From Tubiluchus corallicola (Eukaryota > Priapulida > Priapulimorpha > Priapulimorphida > Tubiluchidae), in assembly GCA_030141605.1 (NCBI GenBank), contig JAQGDQ010000116.1, forward strand, positions 250,001 to 310,000: a DNA stretch of 60,000 nucleotides, written 5' to 3'. A program made the position numbers and the translations under genes. Positions 12,901 to 26,800 of this stretch are shown here, in pieces (within the stretch, counting starts at the first letter, position 1; each line of letters begins with the position of its first letter). The notes under the pieces are model-generated. The model searched no databases, was not told the origin of the DNA, and worked only from the letters and a program-made list of their open reading frames with translations.

Positions 12901-15900
12901 CGGCTATATTTAATTAATGTAAGAAAAAAGTCAAAGGTATTCATAAGTATAAATACAATACAAGTGAATGGCTATTATTTAAAGAGTAGGCTAGCCAGTG
13001 AATTTCGTTGAGTTATTTGATTTTAGAAATAGATGAAAAGAGGCCATAATTATATGTGCTGATCGAATCATTAGTAATGAAACTTTCGAAATCAGATATA
13101 CCGAGTGAAAAGGCTTTCTAATATAAATCAAATAATTACAACAGCTGCTGACCTCCTTGCACCAAATGACATCAAACACGATATGTCTAAACAAATAAAC
13201 ACAATCATAATATCATTAAACATAAGAATTATGTTTATATATAGTTATAAAGCGTTTATTGCGGGTGGCCGTTTATCCTTTAAGCCTAATTATTTTGCAA
13301 TTTTAGTGAAATTGGCGTTTTCATTTTCACTCAGTGAAAGGCACAGAGTTTTGCTGCACAATAGGTTACTGTTCTAAGCTGATATGAGCTGGATAGTAAA
13401 GCTTTCACTAAAACATTTTCAAAGAGATGTAGTACAGAATATACACAGATTAATATTTATTGTTTTAGAACTCAGTCATTTGTAACTAAAAATACTTGAG
13501 TCCCCCCAACTGTTGCCATAAAGTTAGGTCCTGCTGCTCTGTTTTGCCCTTTAAGGAAAGGCGCTGTAGAGAACTCATCCGTCAATTTTCTAATAGATGA
13601 GAGGCCTATAGTTCAATAAAAACACATTTTCCCTACCAAAATCTTATTGACTTCTCTGCCTCTTGACTTCTTCGCCAATTATATCTTAGGCGAGAGGAAC
13701 GGCAAGTTAAGCAACACTAAATCCGTAAACTATGTCATTAAATTTATCTTTAAAGGCAAAACGATAACTTTTTCCTCCAAAGAGGTGCTGATAAAAATGA
13801 AGACGTTTCTTCTTTAACGCCGAATTGGTAACTGAATTTATTTTAAGGAAAAATGATACCCTTTCTCTTTCAAATAGGGTGTTAATTTGAAAACGTTAAT
13901 TTAAAAAGGGAATTTGCCGCGTTCAAAAAAATATCACGGTGTTTGAATACGTTTATCAATTATTAACATAAATTGACTTGGAAGTTGAAAGTTGAAAACC
14001 TCGATGTCAACTAAACAAGAGAGACTATGTGTCATGCGCTGAAGTGAACCAGAAGCTTACAAATCCTGACAGGTATTTTATCAAATTCCACAACACAAAG
14101 TTAAATTCCAAGAGACTACCAAAAATTTCCGTAATCGTGTGATGTACCAGTTTGTGGATGTATGGAATTCACGCGAAAGTTAGTTTATTTTAAATTTGCC
14201 TAGCTTGACAGGAAAAGCATTTTATTCTGTTTTACAACTTACATACAGGATTAGCTTAGGTGTTTGCAGATACATCTCTAACCTTTAATTAAATGTACAA
14301 ATGGAATTGTACTGAAATACTGAAATAGAATAAAAAACATTTGAATTTGAAACTGTGTTAAATTCATTTGAAAATGCACCAGAACAGATCCAATGCACAA
14401 AAATGCAGAAAATACATCTTTACAATAGAATTCATTACAATAGAATTCAATAGAATGAGGCTCAGGGTGGAGCCCGTTTGTTATGAAGGTCCTATCATAC
14501 ACATCTGCTGCGGCAAGGGGTTTATAACTGCGCTACTACCCTTAATAATTTGAGTAACGATAATAAATAAATTAAACCAGAATTGACAAGCAAAGCTATT
14601 ATAAGGACAAGTTGCTGAAGATTCCATAATGCAGAAAAACAAGTTTTATAACGTTCCTGTCGCGTCTTTTGTAAAAATTACTCTGCTTGATTACCCAGGG
14701 CTTATGATATGCTAGTCATACTCCCGGAAGTTCGTAAAACAGTCACAGCTTACACATCTGCAAATAACATTAGACAATTTATAAACACCTTTTAGCATAA
14801 ATACTAAAAAGTTCAAGGTAAACATCATTTCACTTTGAGCATTTAGCCTGCTTTTGGTTTTTGCATCATGGCCTTTGGTTATTCATAAGACATGTAGTAA
14901 CTACTAACTAGACCACACTCCCCAATGGCTATAACCACCACCAAACAAATGAGAAATACAAAACTTTTGTCACACACTTTCAGCATAAACATTGTGTTAT
15001 TCTAATGACAGAGTTCATGTTTCTGTGTCATTTGCTGTAGTTTATATAAACAGAAATTAGATTAAATGTCAATATAAATGTCATTTTTCGTATACGACGA
15101 TTAATTTAGTAGTTGGGTGGGCACGCGCGAAAATATGCGGTGAGTGGTACCGCCAGTCCAAATATGATCAATGCTAAATTATCTGATGCTGTAATATGCT
15201 CTAAATTAATATGGAATGATAAATTATTGCCTAACTAATACTGAGTTTATTATGTACGCAGCGTTATACAAAAATATACAAATAAGTAAACGGTATGTGT
15301 TGTTATTACTATGACCTATTAACAGCTAATGAAACATGATTTTTTTCAATTGTGATAGTACAGGAGTGAGATCTTCGGCATACTGGGAATATTCTAAGAA
15401 CGGGTATCTAGATGTGACTTAAATTTACATAGATTTCTATGGATAAAAATATAATTCCTGTAGATGGCGACAATACTGTAAACACTTTCCAACGAAAGAT
15501 AAGTGGCACCATCTAGTAATAAAAGTTGCAGTGTCTTCTTGTACACATCTGTTGCCTGTCCCATATAAAGTACTATGACCAACTCGGAAGACAAAAAATG
15601 ACAATTTATGAAGAGAAAGAATACAATAGCTACGTTCCCATGGCTTTTGCTGAAACTAAATAAGATTCTGATAAGCACAGCTGTAAGCAATAGCATGATT
15701 CTCTCGTTTATTATATAGCTGGCAAATACACCCCCCGCACCCCGCCTTCAAGTCTCAATCAGGTAATAAATGTTACAAGTATGTCTACTTGCCTACGTAT
15801 GTAGATATCATGGTACATGTACAAACATTTAAAAGTTGATTTAAACTGACAATCACGTATTCATACGATGCAAAAGATGGTAATATGCATTATGCATGAA

Positions 15901-18900
15901 TAAATTGCATATTAATTCTTCCATAAGTTTGACACTGCGAAATTTTATTTGATCTCGGCTATGGAAAAGAATCATGCATCGCAACTAGTTCAGCTGCAAA
16001 TAAATTCACGTATGTTCGTCAAAGCTGTTACGAAAATAAAAATAGCCTTCAAAGTAACTCCGACTGTCCGACTGCGTACGCCAGTTTTTTGTGTAATTCA
16101 TGCAAAATAGACCGTTTTTAATATCATATTAACATGCACGATCAGATTTACACGAAAAGTACCAGGATTGCGTTTTCTGTGCTGTTACTCTACAAAGTGA
16201 CGAGTTCCAGTGAAAAAGGTCAAGCGATGCGAAGATTACGTGTATAATCTTTTTAAATTGCCACTTGAAGACATTTTCAACGTACTTGCTAATAGAGCAG
16301 CAAATACGAACCAAAGCATTATAAATGAGGTGTGGATATATAGGCACCAAGTCGGAAGGTTGGTAGAGACTAATTATACCTAGCGATAGTTGAAAACATT
16401 ATCAACAGTGAAGGAGGTGATCTAGAAAAAAGTTAGGAAATTTGCCAAAAGCGGATTTATGCAACATAATGGTAACTTGAGTTTATTGATAACTAGAGTG
16501 AAAACTGTAATGCAATATGTTATCATCACCGTTGAAGTAGCCAAGGTCGCTGTCGTCATCATCACCATCTTCATGGTATCACTATCTTCACCGTTATTGT
16601 GATCATTAAACTACCCCATCTACTACCATCACCGTCCCATAAAATGACGAACTGGCCAGGTTAAGCAAGCAAAACACTTAGCAAGCAGAAGATAACGAAA
16701 ACAGACAGCAAATGCGGCTATGCAAATACAGCTAATTAACAAAGTGACTTCAAAAGGTTAACGAAACTGCAGATCCAATGGAAGTGCATACCGTGCTTAT
16801 TAATATCAAAGCTAAGGAATACCACCATTTTGGTTTTAATCTTTTAAGAGCAAATTTTATAATAATTATTATTTAATTACTACAATTCTCTGTTTAAATT
16901 TAAAATCACCCACACATACACATATATGATATTTATTATGTACAATACGGCAATACGGACACCTCTATTTGCTGGGTATTATAAACCAATTCTGAAAATA
17001 CTATTGTAAAATTTATGATTGCACTGGTAAATAATTAATATACTTATAGGTAAGAGATATCTTGCTCTTACATCAAATTAATATAAACGTACAAATAATA
17101 TTAGATAGCAATCACAGCACCAGTTTACACATAACGAACTGTGTGAATGTGAAATTGACTAGAAATAGCAACTACATTAAGTACTTACAAATTATGAATT
17201 AAGGACGTAATAATGATCAAGAAAAATAAAGTCTAATAAGTTCTTTAATTCAATGAAATTTTTATTTTGAATCACAGAAAAAATAAAGTAATTATGTTTA
17301 GCAAAATATCCTAAATCAGGAAGTGCACATACTGATATTTGTTCTGTTATGCAAAGTTTAATAATTTATATTAATTAAAATTTGTGAAAAATGGTTCTCG
17401 TACTAACGTACTAAAAGCAAAAACGAGGTTTTTGTCATGAGTAGCGTAAATTTTGCTAATGTTCTGAAATTGCGGATATTTGTGAACGTTTTATTTTGTT
17501 TTATTTCAACCTTTTATTTTCGTCTACCAGAGTACCATTAAAAATCAAATGTTCAACTGTTTGTGTATCCTCTAAGCATATACGTGCATTTTCGTTTATG
17601 TATCTAATTTTAAACAGAAAACCTTTAAAGTTATTTTTCCTAGTAACGTACTAGAAGACAGTTTTTTCCGGTCTCATACTCGCAGGAAGAGGAAGGTCTG
17701 CCGGAGTTAAGAATAGATAAGATTTTTAGAAAGAATAGATAAATCCAGATATTGGTAGCGAGTTCGTCATCTATTTTTACATGGATGTAATATAAAGTGC
17801 CCAATATCCTGTTTTTTGTACTCAATGATATTTAACCGTGTTTTTATTAATCAATAGAGCGCGAGTTATTATAATTTACATAATTTTAAATATTGATCTG
17901 TAGTCTGTAGAAGAGCTGCTTCTAAGCACAGAAAAGTTCACATCAACTAAATTCATTAAAATACACACGCATTAGCTTTGACAAACAGATTAAAATGTTC
18001 AAATTCAGTACGTAAGTAGTAAATAGGAATTTTCTTAGTCTAAGTATTCTGTTACAGTGTGAAAAAAATTCCAACTTATTTTACTTACTTGCATTTATCA
18101 GTTATGCCGGTGTAGATAAACGCTATTCATGTTATTAACAATACTCTTGGCTGTAAGCCACTGTTCTTGGCCTGCGCCTGACGGATGGGCTCTTTTTATC
18201 TTCTTTTTTTGCTTTACTCACACTTAGTACTCACGTTTTATGAGGAAGGTGGAAGTACTGTACATGTATAACTATCACAAAATAGGTAATAACATGTCGA
18301 CAGACTACGTGTAAGCCTATATCTATACTTCAGTTTTTTTGACAGTATATACGTGAGTATATCGCAAAAATAATATATTCTGCAATGTACTTTACTTCAA
18401 TATATATGTATATCTTCAATTTACAGGGAGACCTTTCATCTGCTCTATAACTGGTATAATATTTATGCCTATTGTTAGGAAAACTTCTAAAGAAACCTTT
18501 CTGGTTTTTTTTAAATTTTGACACAGAAACATAAAAAAAATCAAGGCCAAGCACAGGCAAATTGTTGAACTGTGTAATTAGAGCAACAGGTTTGAATCGG
18601 GAACATTTCTTGCTGCTCAAATGGCAGAAAATTATGACCGCAAGTCATTTAAACGTGATTATTTTGAAGAAAAGATTTCAAGCGCGCCTTCCAGCCACAT
18701 TTGTTAACACGCTGGTATGCACCGCTTGGCACCTGCTTAAGTAATTACGTTCGAAGATCCTGAAGATTAAGCTTCTCCCGTGACGGTAAAAAAAAGCTAG
18801 CCCAATGTTTGCGCCGTTTCACTACGTCGAACATGGAGAAATTTATGATGGTGTATTCCTACAACCTTGAGTGCTGAATAAACTCCCAAAGGCACACATT

Positions 18901-21573
18901 TCAACAAGGGCACAACCTGGGTGCATTAAACAGAGTTCCGCTACTTTAACCTTGAGACAGCTACCGGTTCGATATTTTGATAAAATATTACGTGCTAAAT
19001 AGCAGAAAAATATCAAACTGAATTACTTCACAAAAATATATTAGTTTTCATCGGAAGAAATTTTGACTGTTATTTTTGGAAATGCAAAATTTCGGTGACT
19101 CTTTCTACATAGCCTATATGTATGAAACATGTTTCAATCTGCTTCCAACTACACTTTTTGACGGAGTTTTGCTTTGTTTTTTTTCTTTCTTCTTGAACTA
19201 ATCCTTAAAAACCTTTTCACAACCCCCTTGCTTTCTTCTATACATTCTTCTTGTTTCACTGTCATCTTGGCTTCACGATGGCTACTTCTTAGCTATGCAA
19301 TGCAGCAAAAAAGCAGAGGAAATGTCGGATGTTGACGGAATTGCAAAATGTATTGTATTTCAATTATACAGAAATAAATAATCTAATCTAATAATTTAAT
19401 CAAACCTATAAAGCAGCTTAGCAACGGTCTTGCATTTCAAGTGGCCTAGTTTTGTCTGTAGTCTTCTAATATATGTCATAGTCATTTTCGTTAAAATTAA
19501 AGCAACAGAAGAGTTTACACAAATTTTCTGCGTAGTTGATCAACTAAGATTATGGTACTACATATAGAAATATATGTAGATATGTATATATAAAAATATG
19601 TTTAAATGAATTGAGTCTCATATTATTAATAGCATAATTCACAATTTGCCAGTTTAACAAGGCGTTTAGAAATGAAGGGTTGCCATGCTGAAGATTATAT
19701 ACTCTTTGTAGTGAGCTTTGGCTATAGATTAGATCTAGATTAGATTAAATTTATTGGCTAATTCTTACAATTATACGATCAATCAACAGTTAAAATAACT
19801 TAAGACAACAAGACGCAAAATTAGTGACTAACTTAGTGTCCTTTTGAGTAAGGACAGTCAATAGAGAACAATTGTTATAATCGCTAAAAATATTATGTTT
19901 CTCACAAAAGCAGCACTTGCTTTTCGTCTGGTACGGCACCATTTGCCATTACCACCCAGCGCGCAGTTACATACGCGCGTATGTCTTGATCCCTGCCTCC
20001 ACTTTCCAGTTTCTACCAAAAATCCGTGAGTATAACCTGCAACGAGTCCAACGAATCCTGTCTTCTGATATATCTGAAATGGCCTTTGAGTACAACAGAG
20101 AAGACTTAAACGAAGGACCCACTGTTGGGTAAGTTACCATGCGGCTTTTTTCAGACATGCAGGTACGTTTAGAACGGTTCGCTTTAACCATAGCCACGAA
20201 ATTATCGACTAGAAATAAAATGTTATTCAAGTAGGAGATCACAAGTAATCATGGCTACACGACCTTGTGCTTATAAAAATTTCGCGTTTGTCTCTATTTT
20301 CCATCGCTTTCTGCAGATACTTTTGTTCTTGGAATTTAATCCAAGCTCGGGAAGACGGTATAATAGTCTCTAAAAGGCAGCGGTCATTCTGAGTCTAATA
20401 CTACACGCCAATGCAGGACTTAATATTTGACATGCTGTATAAAGAATTTCGCATTTCCGATATCATGGGTTAGCCAACTTTCACAAATGTAAAAAATAGC
20501 AGACCAGGGCTGTGCGTAGCACGAGTGATTTCGTTGCAACAGGATTCATTCTTTTTTGGCGAAAGCTGAAAACTTCAGGTGGTGCGCTAGTTTTATGTCT
20601 CAATGTTTAGCTAGGACAGATTGCATTTTACATCTTTGCAGAAAGCAGCCCTAAGATACTCGTAGTAATCACAAGATTTTACACAAAGGTCGTCCACTAA
20701 AATAGGCTACACGTTCTCTTCGTCACCGTTAATTGAAAAAAATTTAGTTTGCACAAAATGGCTTAAGAGTTTTGAGGTCTGGTTATCAGCCCAGCCCAAA
20801 CGGACAGCGCGTAAGATAAACAGTACTGCCAGAGAATTTTTCTGGTGTTACTGAGAAAAAAGGTAACATCTCGAAGTACTTAGTATACCTTGAGTTTTAA
20901 CGAGAATGGAATACTTGATGCAAGAACTTCTAAATTTGCTGGTCGTGATGGAGAAGAATATTGGGCGAATATAACGCCACTTGGGTCTTCTAATTGACAG
21001 TCATCTACGTTACTTAAATCACGCTTCCTACACATGAACAAGCAACCAGTCGGTGATTGTTCGTTAAAACGTTGAAAGCATTTGTCCATTTAGTCAAAGC
21101 ATTGGTTTGTTAAGCACTCTTTGCTAGTTTACATAGGAGTCACTGAAGGTCCTGATTCAGGAACTAGAAGACAGAAAAAGAATGGGGTCAACTATAGGCT
21201 CACACATATCTTACGAATGCAAAATTAGCTTCTCGAAGCGATAACAGTTTGAAACTACACACAATAAACGACGAATTTTCTAGTCTTGTAATGCCTAATA
21301 GAAGATGAAACACTTATAGCAGAAATTAAATAAAAATTCTACGTACGTGCAGTCGGTGAAAACTGCATCATCAATTCGAATGTAAACAAAAAGTTACATG
21401 TATAATGCAGTGCAAAAAATAGCAGCCAGGGAAATATATTATTATTATTATTTGCTACAGCTTCTACTAGTACTACTACTACTACTACTACTACTGCGAC
21501 TGGCTGCCGCTGCCACCACCACTACCACCGCCATGACCATCACCACCACCACCACCATCACCACCACCACCAC

Positions 21574-21617
<44 letters not shown>

Positions 21618-23860
21618 ACGCCATTACTACTATTACCACGCGGGTACTGTAGTTTATTTGTAAATGTTTTCACAATTAAGTGGAAATTTGAGCTTAGCAG
21701 CATTAGGTCAGTGGTGTTATGAATTAATTCTAAAATGAAACGAAAAATCTAAAAATTCTCTTTTGAGTTAAGAGTAGCATTTTTCAGTTAATAAAGTGTC
21801 ATTATAAGTTCTTAGCTCAAATTTTGCCCAGAAGCAAACACTTTCGTTGACAGTTTGACACATGAAAAAATCTACAGAAAATACGAATGTACGAGGTTAT
21901 TGAACAACACACTGTGTACCACTAAATTCATTAGATATAATTTTAACATAATTATTGATTAAGTATACGTATTACCTCTTTACCAATATAGCGCTAAATA
22001 AAATTTGTTGAAATATATAATCTGAATCAATATGACGCGAAGAGGTTCGAAATGCTTAACCCTGGTTAAATAAACATTGCTTTATTGAAATTTTAATAGA
22101 TTTCTTCTGCAAGAATCGTTCCAAGCAAGGCGTTCTCCGCTTACCTTAAGAATTAAAATTCGAGGAAGAGAAAGCGCAGAAAAACAGACTGCTTAGTGCA
22201 ACTCTGTCATAGTGATATTTTGTTGTTGATGATGATGATGATGACGATGTCGATGACGACCATGACGATGATGACGATCATAGTGACGATTATGACTGAC
22301 AATAATGCTGAAAATAATGATGATTAACGTTAGAAGAAATCACGATGCTAAAAAATTTCGCATAAAGGCACTCTTATATTCAATTATATTATAATAAATC
22401 TATTGATAATAATCCAAAATATATTGTACAATAATATCAGAAAATTCTCGTAATAATGACTAGTGCATGTGAGCTCTAAACTTGCACTGAATTACTGCAG
22501 TGCTTGCAATCTCGTCACATTATTCTACATAATTTCGCGTAAAAAAACAAATCACAAGCACTTAACTTTTACAGAAAGTAGGCCATCTGGTATCCGATAA
22601 GAAACGACGAGGAAGTAAAAATGAGTAAAAGGAGCGTTAAAAATTATCGAAATATAAGCCTTGTGCTTGTAATTTGTCACTAACATGCCCGTATCTTTGG
22701 TCAGTTTATTATTAAGACTATTCGATAAGCTCTCACAAGGCATTACAGCAGCGATAAAAATCTCACAAAATTATAGAGCAGCAACGGGGAAATATTATTA
22801 CAAGGGTAACTCGCTAAATAGTCATTTGGGTTCAAAAATCTATAATTAAAAAGTGATAATATACTATATTAGAGTCTATATCATCGTATATCTAGTAACA
22901 ATGCAAAATATCCAAGGACGATACGTGAGTCTTGTTAGATTTGTTACAATTGAAATATACAGCCAATGCAGAATGTTGGGAAATACATTGCTGATATAAT
23001 TTTGTATCGCACTGAAAAGATACGCGCATACACTCTCGTGAAATTTCGATCGACAAGCTATACAACCGTGCTACAACCAGATTATTACAGTTTTGGGGCA
23101 GAAGCTACAGAGAACACATGTAACATAAAATTTACATCCAGTTATCATTACGGTTACCTTTGATACTACGTTATCAAAAATTAATATCATATAATAAAGA
23201 ATGTTCAGTTGCTACATTTTTCCATTTGCTATAATTCCAATTAGGCTTATACTTAATCAGCATCTTGCTTACAGAATCCACGTTTGTTTAAACAACCTAC
23301 TTCTAACGAGTTGCTGTAGGTAAGAGATTTGATCGACACTGTATTTTCAGTGGATTATAAAATAAATTTATTGTAGTGGTGCGAAATTTCGTTTTAAAGT
23401 TCAAAAAGGTATGCAAACGGACGCTAAAAAAGAATATCAGTCTTTACTAAATCTGCCGGCAGACTATTCAGTTGAACAGATTAGGATGAGCGCAAGAGAC
23501 TGAATGATTGCCGAGTGTCAGCTTAAACAATATTAGGTCATATGCATTGTACAAATATCAACCTATAGATAGCTTAAGCAGTAAAAGTCCCACTCACTAT
23601 TTTTTTAAGACAAATGACTATTTAACTTTTGATCCTGATATCAAAATATAAGCCTAATAGGTTAACATTAGACATGATCCTGCCTTAATAGGTTATCAGT
23701 ACTTCAGTATGGGTTTCTTTTGAAGATGTGAGAAACATAGTTATCAAAATAAAACATTTCAATTAAAACATCGTATTACGTATAGCAAAATGTGTATAAC
23801 GCATTTTATACGCATTATGCATAAATATATATATATATATATATATAGTTCCTCAATCCT

Positions 23861-23894
<34 letters not shown>

Positions 23895-26800
23895 CAGATG
23901 TACGTACAATTTTCTTTAACTTTTCAATTAAAAATAATTAGTATGCACTACTAATACGCTGATAATTAATGTCCGCATTTTATCGCGACCATTTAGTACT
24001 AAGTTAGCCATCAGGTGGTAAGTTGAGGGACAAAAAGTGAGAAGTTTAACTGCAGGTTAAGCCGGCAAGGGTAAATAAAAACAGGTGCAGCCTAAATATT
24101 GACTTAATAATACAGTGGGACACGGTATCATTATAAATAGTGAATTTTTCTTTTACCACATGTTTATAACAATAACGTTTGCCAAAATTAAACAATTCGT
24201 AAAGACTAGTATATATATATATATATATATATATACAGCAACAGGATACTTGCGCTTTTTTCATTAAGATAATAACTTTTAATCTTGCAGAAGAAGCATT
24301 GCAGCTTTCATAGGGCGTGAAACAGGCGAAGAGCAGCCTAACACCTAAACTAGATTTTGCCAAAACAATACAAAGACATATAATGTATGCCGTTCATACT
24401 CATAATGCTTAATAAAATCCGTGAATCAGGTTTCATGACTGTTGGAGCAATATACCTTTTTGTGTTTTTTGAATTATAACAAAACTGTTATGATTTCCAC
24501 TAAAAACGACGGCACTTTATTGCGATAATGCGAACGTCTTTGTAATTATAACCTAATCAATTAAACCTAATTAAACAGTGTCGTATTTACGTGTTGATGG
24601 CGCAAAATAATAAATCATACGGGACTGAGGAAAATTCGCAATTCGCCCTATGCTTGGCCAACAGTGTGGAACATTGGTGTTCTCAAATAGAGCGTCCATC
24701 GTTAATATGGTAGGAGCGAGTGTTAATGACAATGCCAAGCAGGTAAACCATGCAAGTGTTGTCTAGTGCAGCTCGTACAATGACCGGAAAAACATATTTT
24801 TGTGCAACAACAGAAAAATAAGTGCCAGTAAAGGGAGATATCATGAGATGAGGTTAAACAGTGAATTCGAGGTGAATTTCCCACCTAGGTAGGTGCATAT
24901 ATATATCGTGTGGTCATAAATACAATTGGATTAGTTTTATCGTTTCACTGAAAGCTGACGCGCATGTGGGAGCTTACGAGGTAAAAAATCACTTCATGTT
25001 TACTTGCTTTATACACTTCAAGCAGTGTGTAATAAGTAAGTAGATTCATAAACCGTGCTTTTTCTAGTTCTAAATTCTAATTAGAGCTGCACCTAAGCGT
25101 TTATTTAATTGCACTGCAGTCACCTTTATAGATTTGTTGTCACTGTATGTTCACATTTTCAACGAATGTTTTATTAACTGATAGTGCTTACTAATTCTAG
25201 GCATCAGAAACTTAGATGCTTAGAACTGCATAAATTCACGCAGTGTATATTCAATGGTAATGTGCTGGCCAAACATTGGCTTATTTTTTATTGGTGGTCA
25301 AATGGCTTTGCGTTCTAAGGTAAAAGTACATACAAGAAAAATTTAAAACATATTGCAAGTAAAAGCAGCCCTGGCGGGGAGGGCAGATAGGGAAGATTAT
25401 ATGATAAAAATCGCACGAGCTAACAGCTTTTCTTTTGTGATAGTTTCAGAAGCGAGCATGGATGAGGTCAAGTAGGTGCAATCCACTGTGAATATGATTT
25501 CCGAGTACTTCACTGATACCTTCTGGTGAATAGAATACCGCTTGTCAAGTCAAGAGCCACTTTCTTATTTTAGTGTTCCTACATATGTGTAGTTATTCCA
25601 GAGTACTAAAAGAGAATACCAAATAACAAACAATCGTGAATTTTTTGTATTGTGTGTTTTTTATGTTGGAAGGCAGAGACACAAAAAATTGCACGTTCAT
25701 TGCTATTTGTGACCCTGTGCCCTTAGTACTGTTATTAGTGTCTGGTTCGAGAATCGATATGCAAAGCTTTAGATAAAAACTCTCAGCTGTCAATGACATG
25801 ATTGTGTTCAGTCAAAAACTGAGTTTTTAAACATAGAACACTTACTGGAGTGAATAGACATGTGGGTATAATGAACTTGTGAGTAATAATTAAGCGCGAA
25901 AAAATGTCGCAGTATAGAAGAAACATTACAAAGTTTTTATCAGGAACTAAACAAACTATAAACGCGTCATGTGACCCCATGCCTGGGTCACTCTCTTCAG
26001 AAGAGCGCCGTAAGATAATGGATTCTTTCAATAGCTTGAATACCATTGGATCTACCCTGAATCTGGATGCTTTGACTCTGGGTGTCAATGGAAAGTATTT
26101 TGGAACGTTGGAGAGCCTGGTGCCCCCATCTAGCATTGACTGCCGCTCTAATAAAAGTGGTATGAAGTTAGAAATACTTTATTTTCAATACATATAATTG
26201 TCTTAGGTTCACTTGTTCTACTATCCGATAACCAAGTTAAAAGTAATTTAACAGGCAAAAAACAGACGCCCGTATGCGCAAAGAAAACGGAGCCACAATG
26301 TAAAAAAGGAACATTAGTTGAACAGAGCTGTAGACAGACGATTGTTATAACCACTACATTCGCCAACAAAAAGGAAAACAGCAAATTAATTTTAGTAATA
26401 ATTAATGAATCAAGCAGAATGGTGTCCATAATATAATAAAGGTAATCAATTAATTATTAAAAAAATCTGTATGGAAAATTATACAATAGATCCTATACAA
26501 AATTATTACTATGATAAACCAAAATTCAATAATTCTAAAATTGTACCAGCATAAAATTTCATTTTATTTTCTTCATTTCAAAAAATATATTGGGCATAAA
26601 TTATAGATGAGAGAACAGGGCGACGTACTATTCCTTTTATTTTGATACATATACACATACATATTTTATGCAGTTTTTGTAATTATGGTGCGGCAATTCA
26701 ATAAGGAAGCATACTGATGAGTTTTCTGTTTTCTGAGCGACTTAACCACAAATAATAATTAATGTCATCACGTAACGGCGAATAAAACCGGGTTAAACTG

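Noticed and set aside
12512-12913. 133-codon + strand ORF
   Set aside because: Composition follows local base content, no recognisable domain, and no splice or poly(A) context.
21398-21703. Open frames on both strands of 70-84 codons, rich in Ser, Leu, Val or Ala
   Set aside because: They are readings of a compound trinucleotide microsatellite and have no non-repeat sequence.
24650-24742. Possible coding exon reading [16 protein letters not shown] then a gtaaac donor
   Set aside because: Only 31 codons with no clear acceptor. The resemblance to GQ-C-G nucleotide-binding motifs is superficial.
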